19,861 nucleotides of DNA from Byssochlamys sp. IMV 00236 (lineage: Eukaryota; Ascomycota; Eurotiomycetes; Eurotiales; Thermoascaceae): NCBI GenBank assembly GCA_001931875.2, contig MSJH02000439.1, positions 1-19,861 on the forward strand, in the 5' to 3' direction. This document shows positions 19,844-19,861 of the stretch, in pieces. The position numbers and the translations under genes are program-made. The notes under the pieces are model-generated. The model was not told the origin of the DNA. It ran no database searches and saw nothing but the letters and a program-made list of their open reading frames with translations. Each line of letters starts with the position of its first letter. The stretch's first letter is position 1.

Positions 19844-19861
19844 AAAAAAAAAAAAAAAAAA
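19844..19861. repeat. Homopolymer A run at window edge
   Basis: Eighteen A residues follow GTAAG at the donor of ADCK1 intron 2 and end the window. This may be where an assembly contig broke rather than a biological boundary. Confidence 0.6.

Overview
The window looks like nuclear DNA of an early-diverging filamentous fungus, most likely a Mucoromycota/Mucorales species. The signs are an AT-rich sequence, genes cut by many very short introns (42-83 nt), close convergent gene pairs, conserved eukaryotic proteins, relics of Ty3-like and DIRS-like retroelements, and one AT-AC intron with minor-spliceosome (U12) signals. No species can be named from the sequence alone.

Left part (1 to about 5600) is a graveyard of decayed elements. 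It holds a small unidentified ORF (286-570), a Ty3/gypsy-type integrase relic (705-2135), a continuous low-complexity frame leading into a broken gene with a PD-(D/E)XK-like signature (2384-3011), a second broken unknown gene (3034-3563), an opposite-strand reverse transcriptase relic (3750-4400) whose catalytic YxDD reads YLGD, and a tRNA-like internal promoter relic (4659-4718).

Right part (5600-19861) holds six conserved genes. A single-exon glutathione S-transferase (5665-6450) has a TATA box and two AP-1/Yap-like sites upstream. GAA1/GPAA1 (6687-9187, 12 exons, 628 aa) is a GPI transamidase subunit. A class I SAM-dependent methyltransferase lies on the minus strand (9243-10901, 3 exons, 515 aa). 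A SART3/Prp24-type splicing factor (12766-15396, 10 exons, 718 aa) keeps HAT repeats and the C-terminal LSm-binding motif but has no RRM. A RAB3GAP2-like protein on the minus strand (15506-17432, 6 exons, 547 aa) covers only the N-terminal domain of the family. The 5' part of an ADCK1/Mcp2-type ABC1 kinase (18668 onward) runs off the end of the window.

I built the exon models by hand from splice signals, frame continuity and remembered family conservation. Each complete model sums to a multiple of three. The genes are not one pathway. GAA1/methyltransferase and SART3/RAB3GAP2 are tail-to-tail pairs with 55 and 109 bp between stop codons. The most notable points are the AT-AC intron in GAA1 and the RRM-less SART3; the SART3 also suits a fungus that keeps an elaborate spliceosome. 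I saw no CRISPR array, rRNA or intact tRNA.
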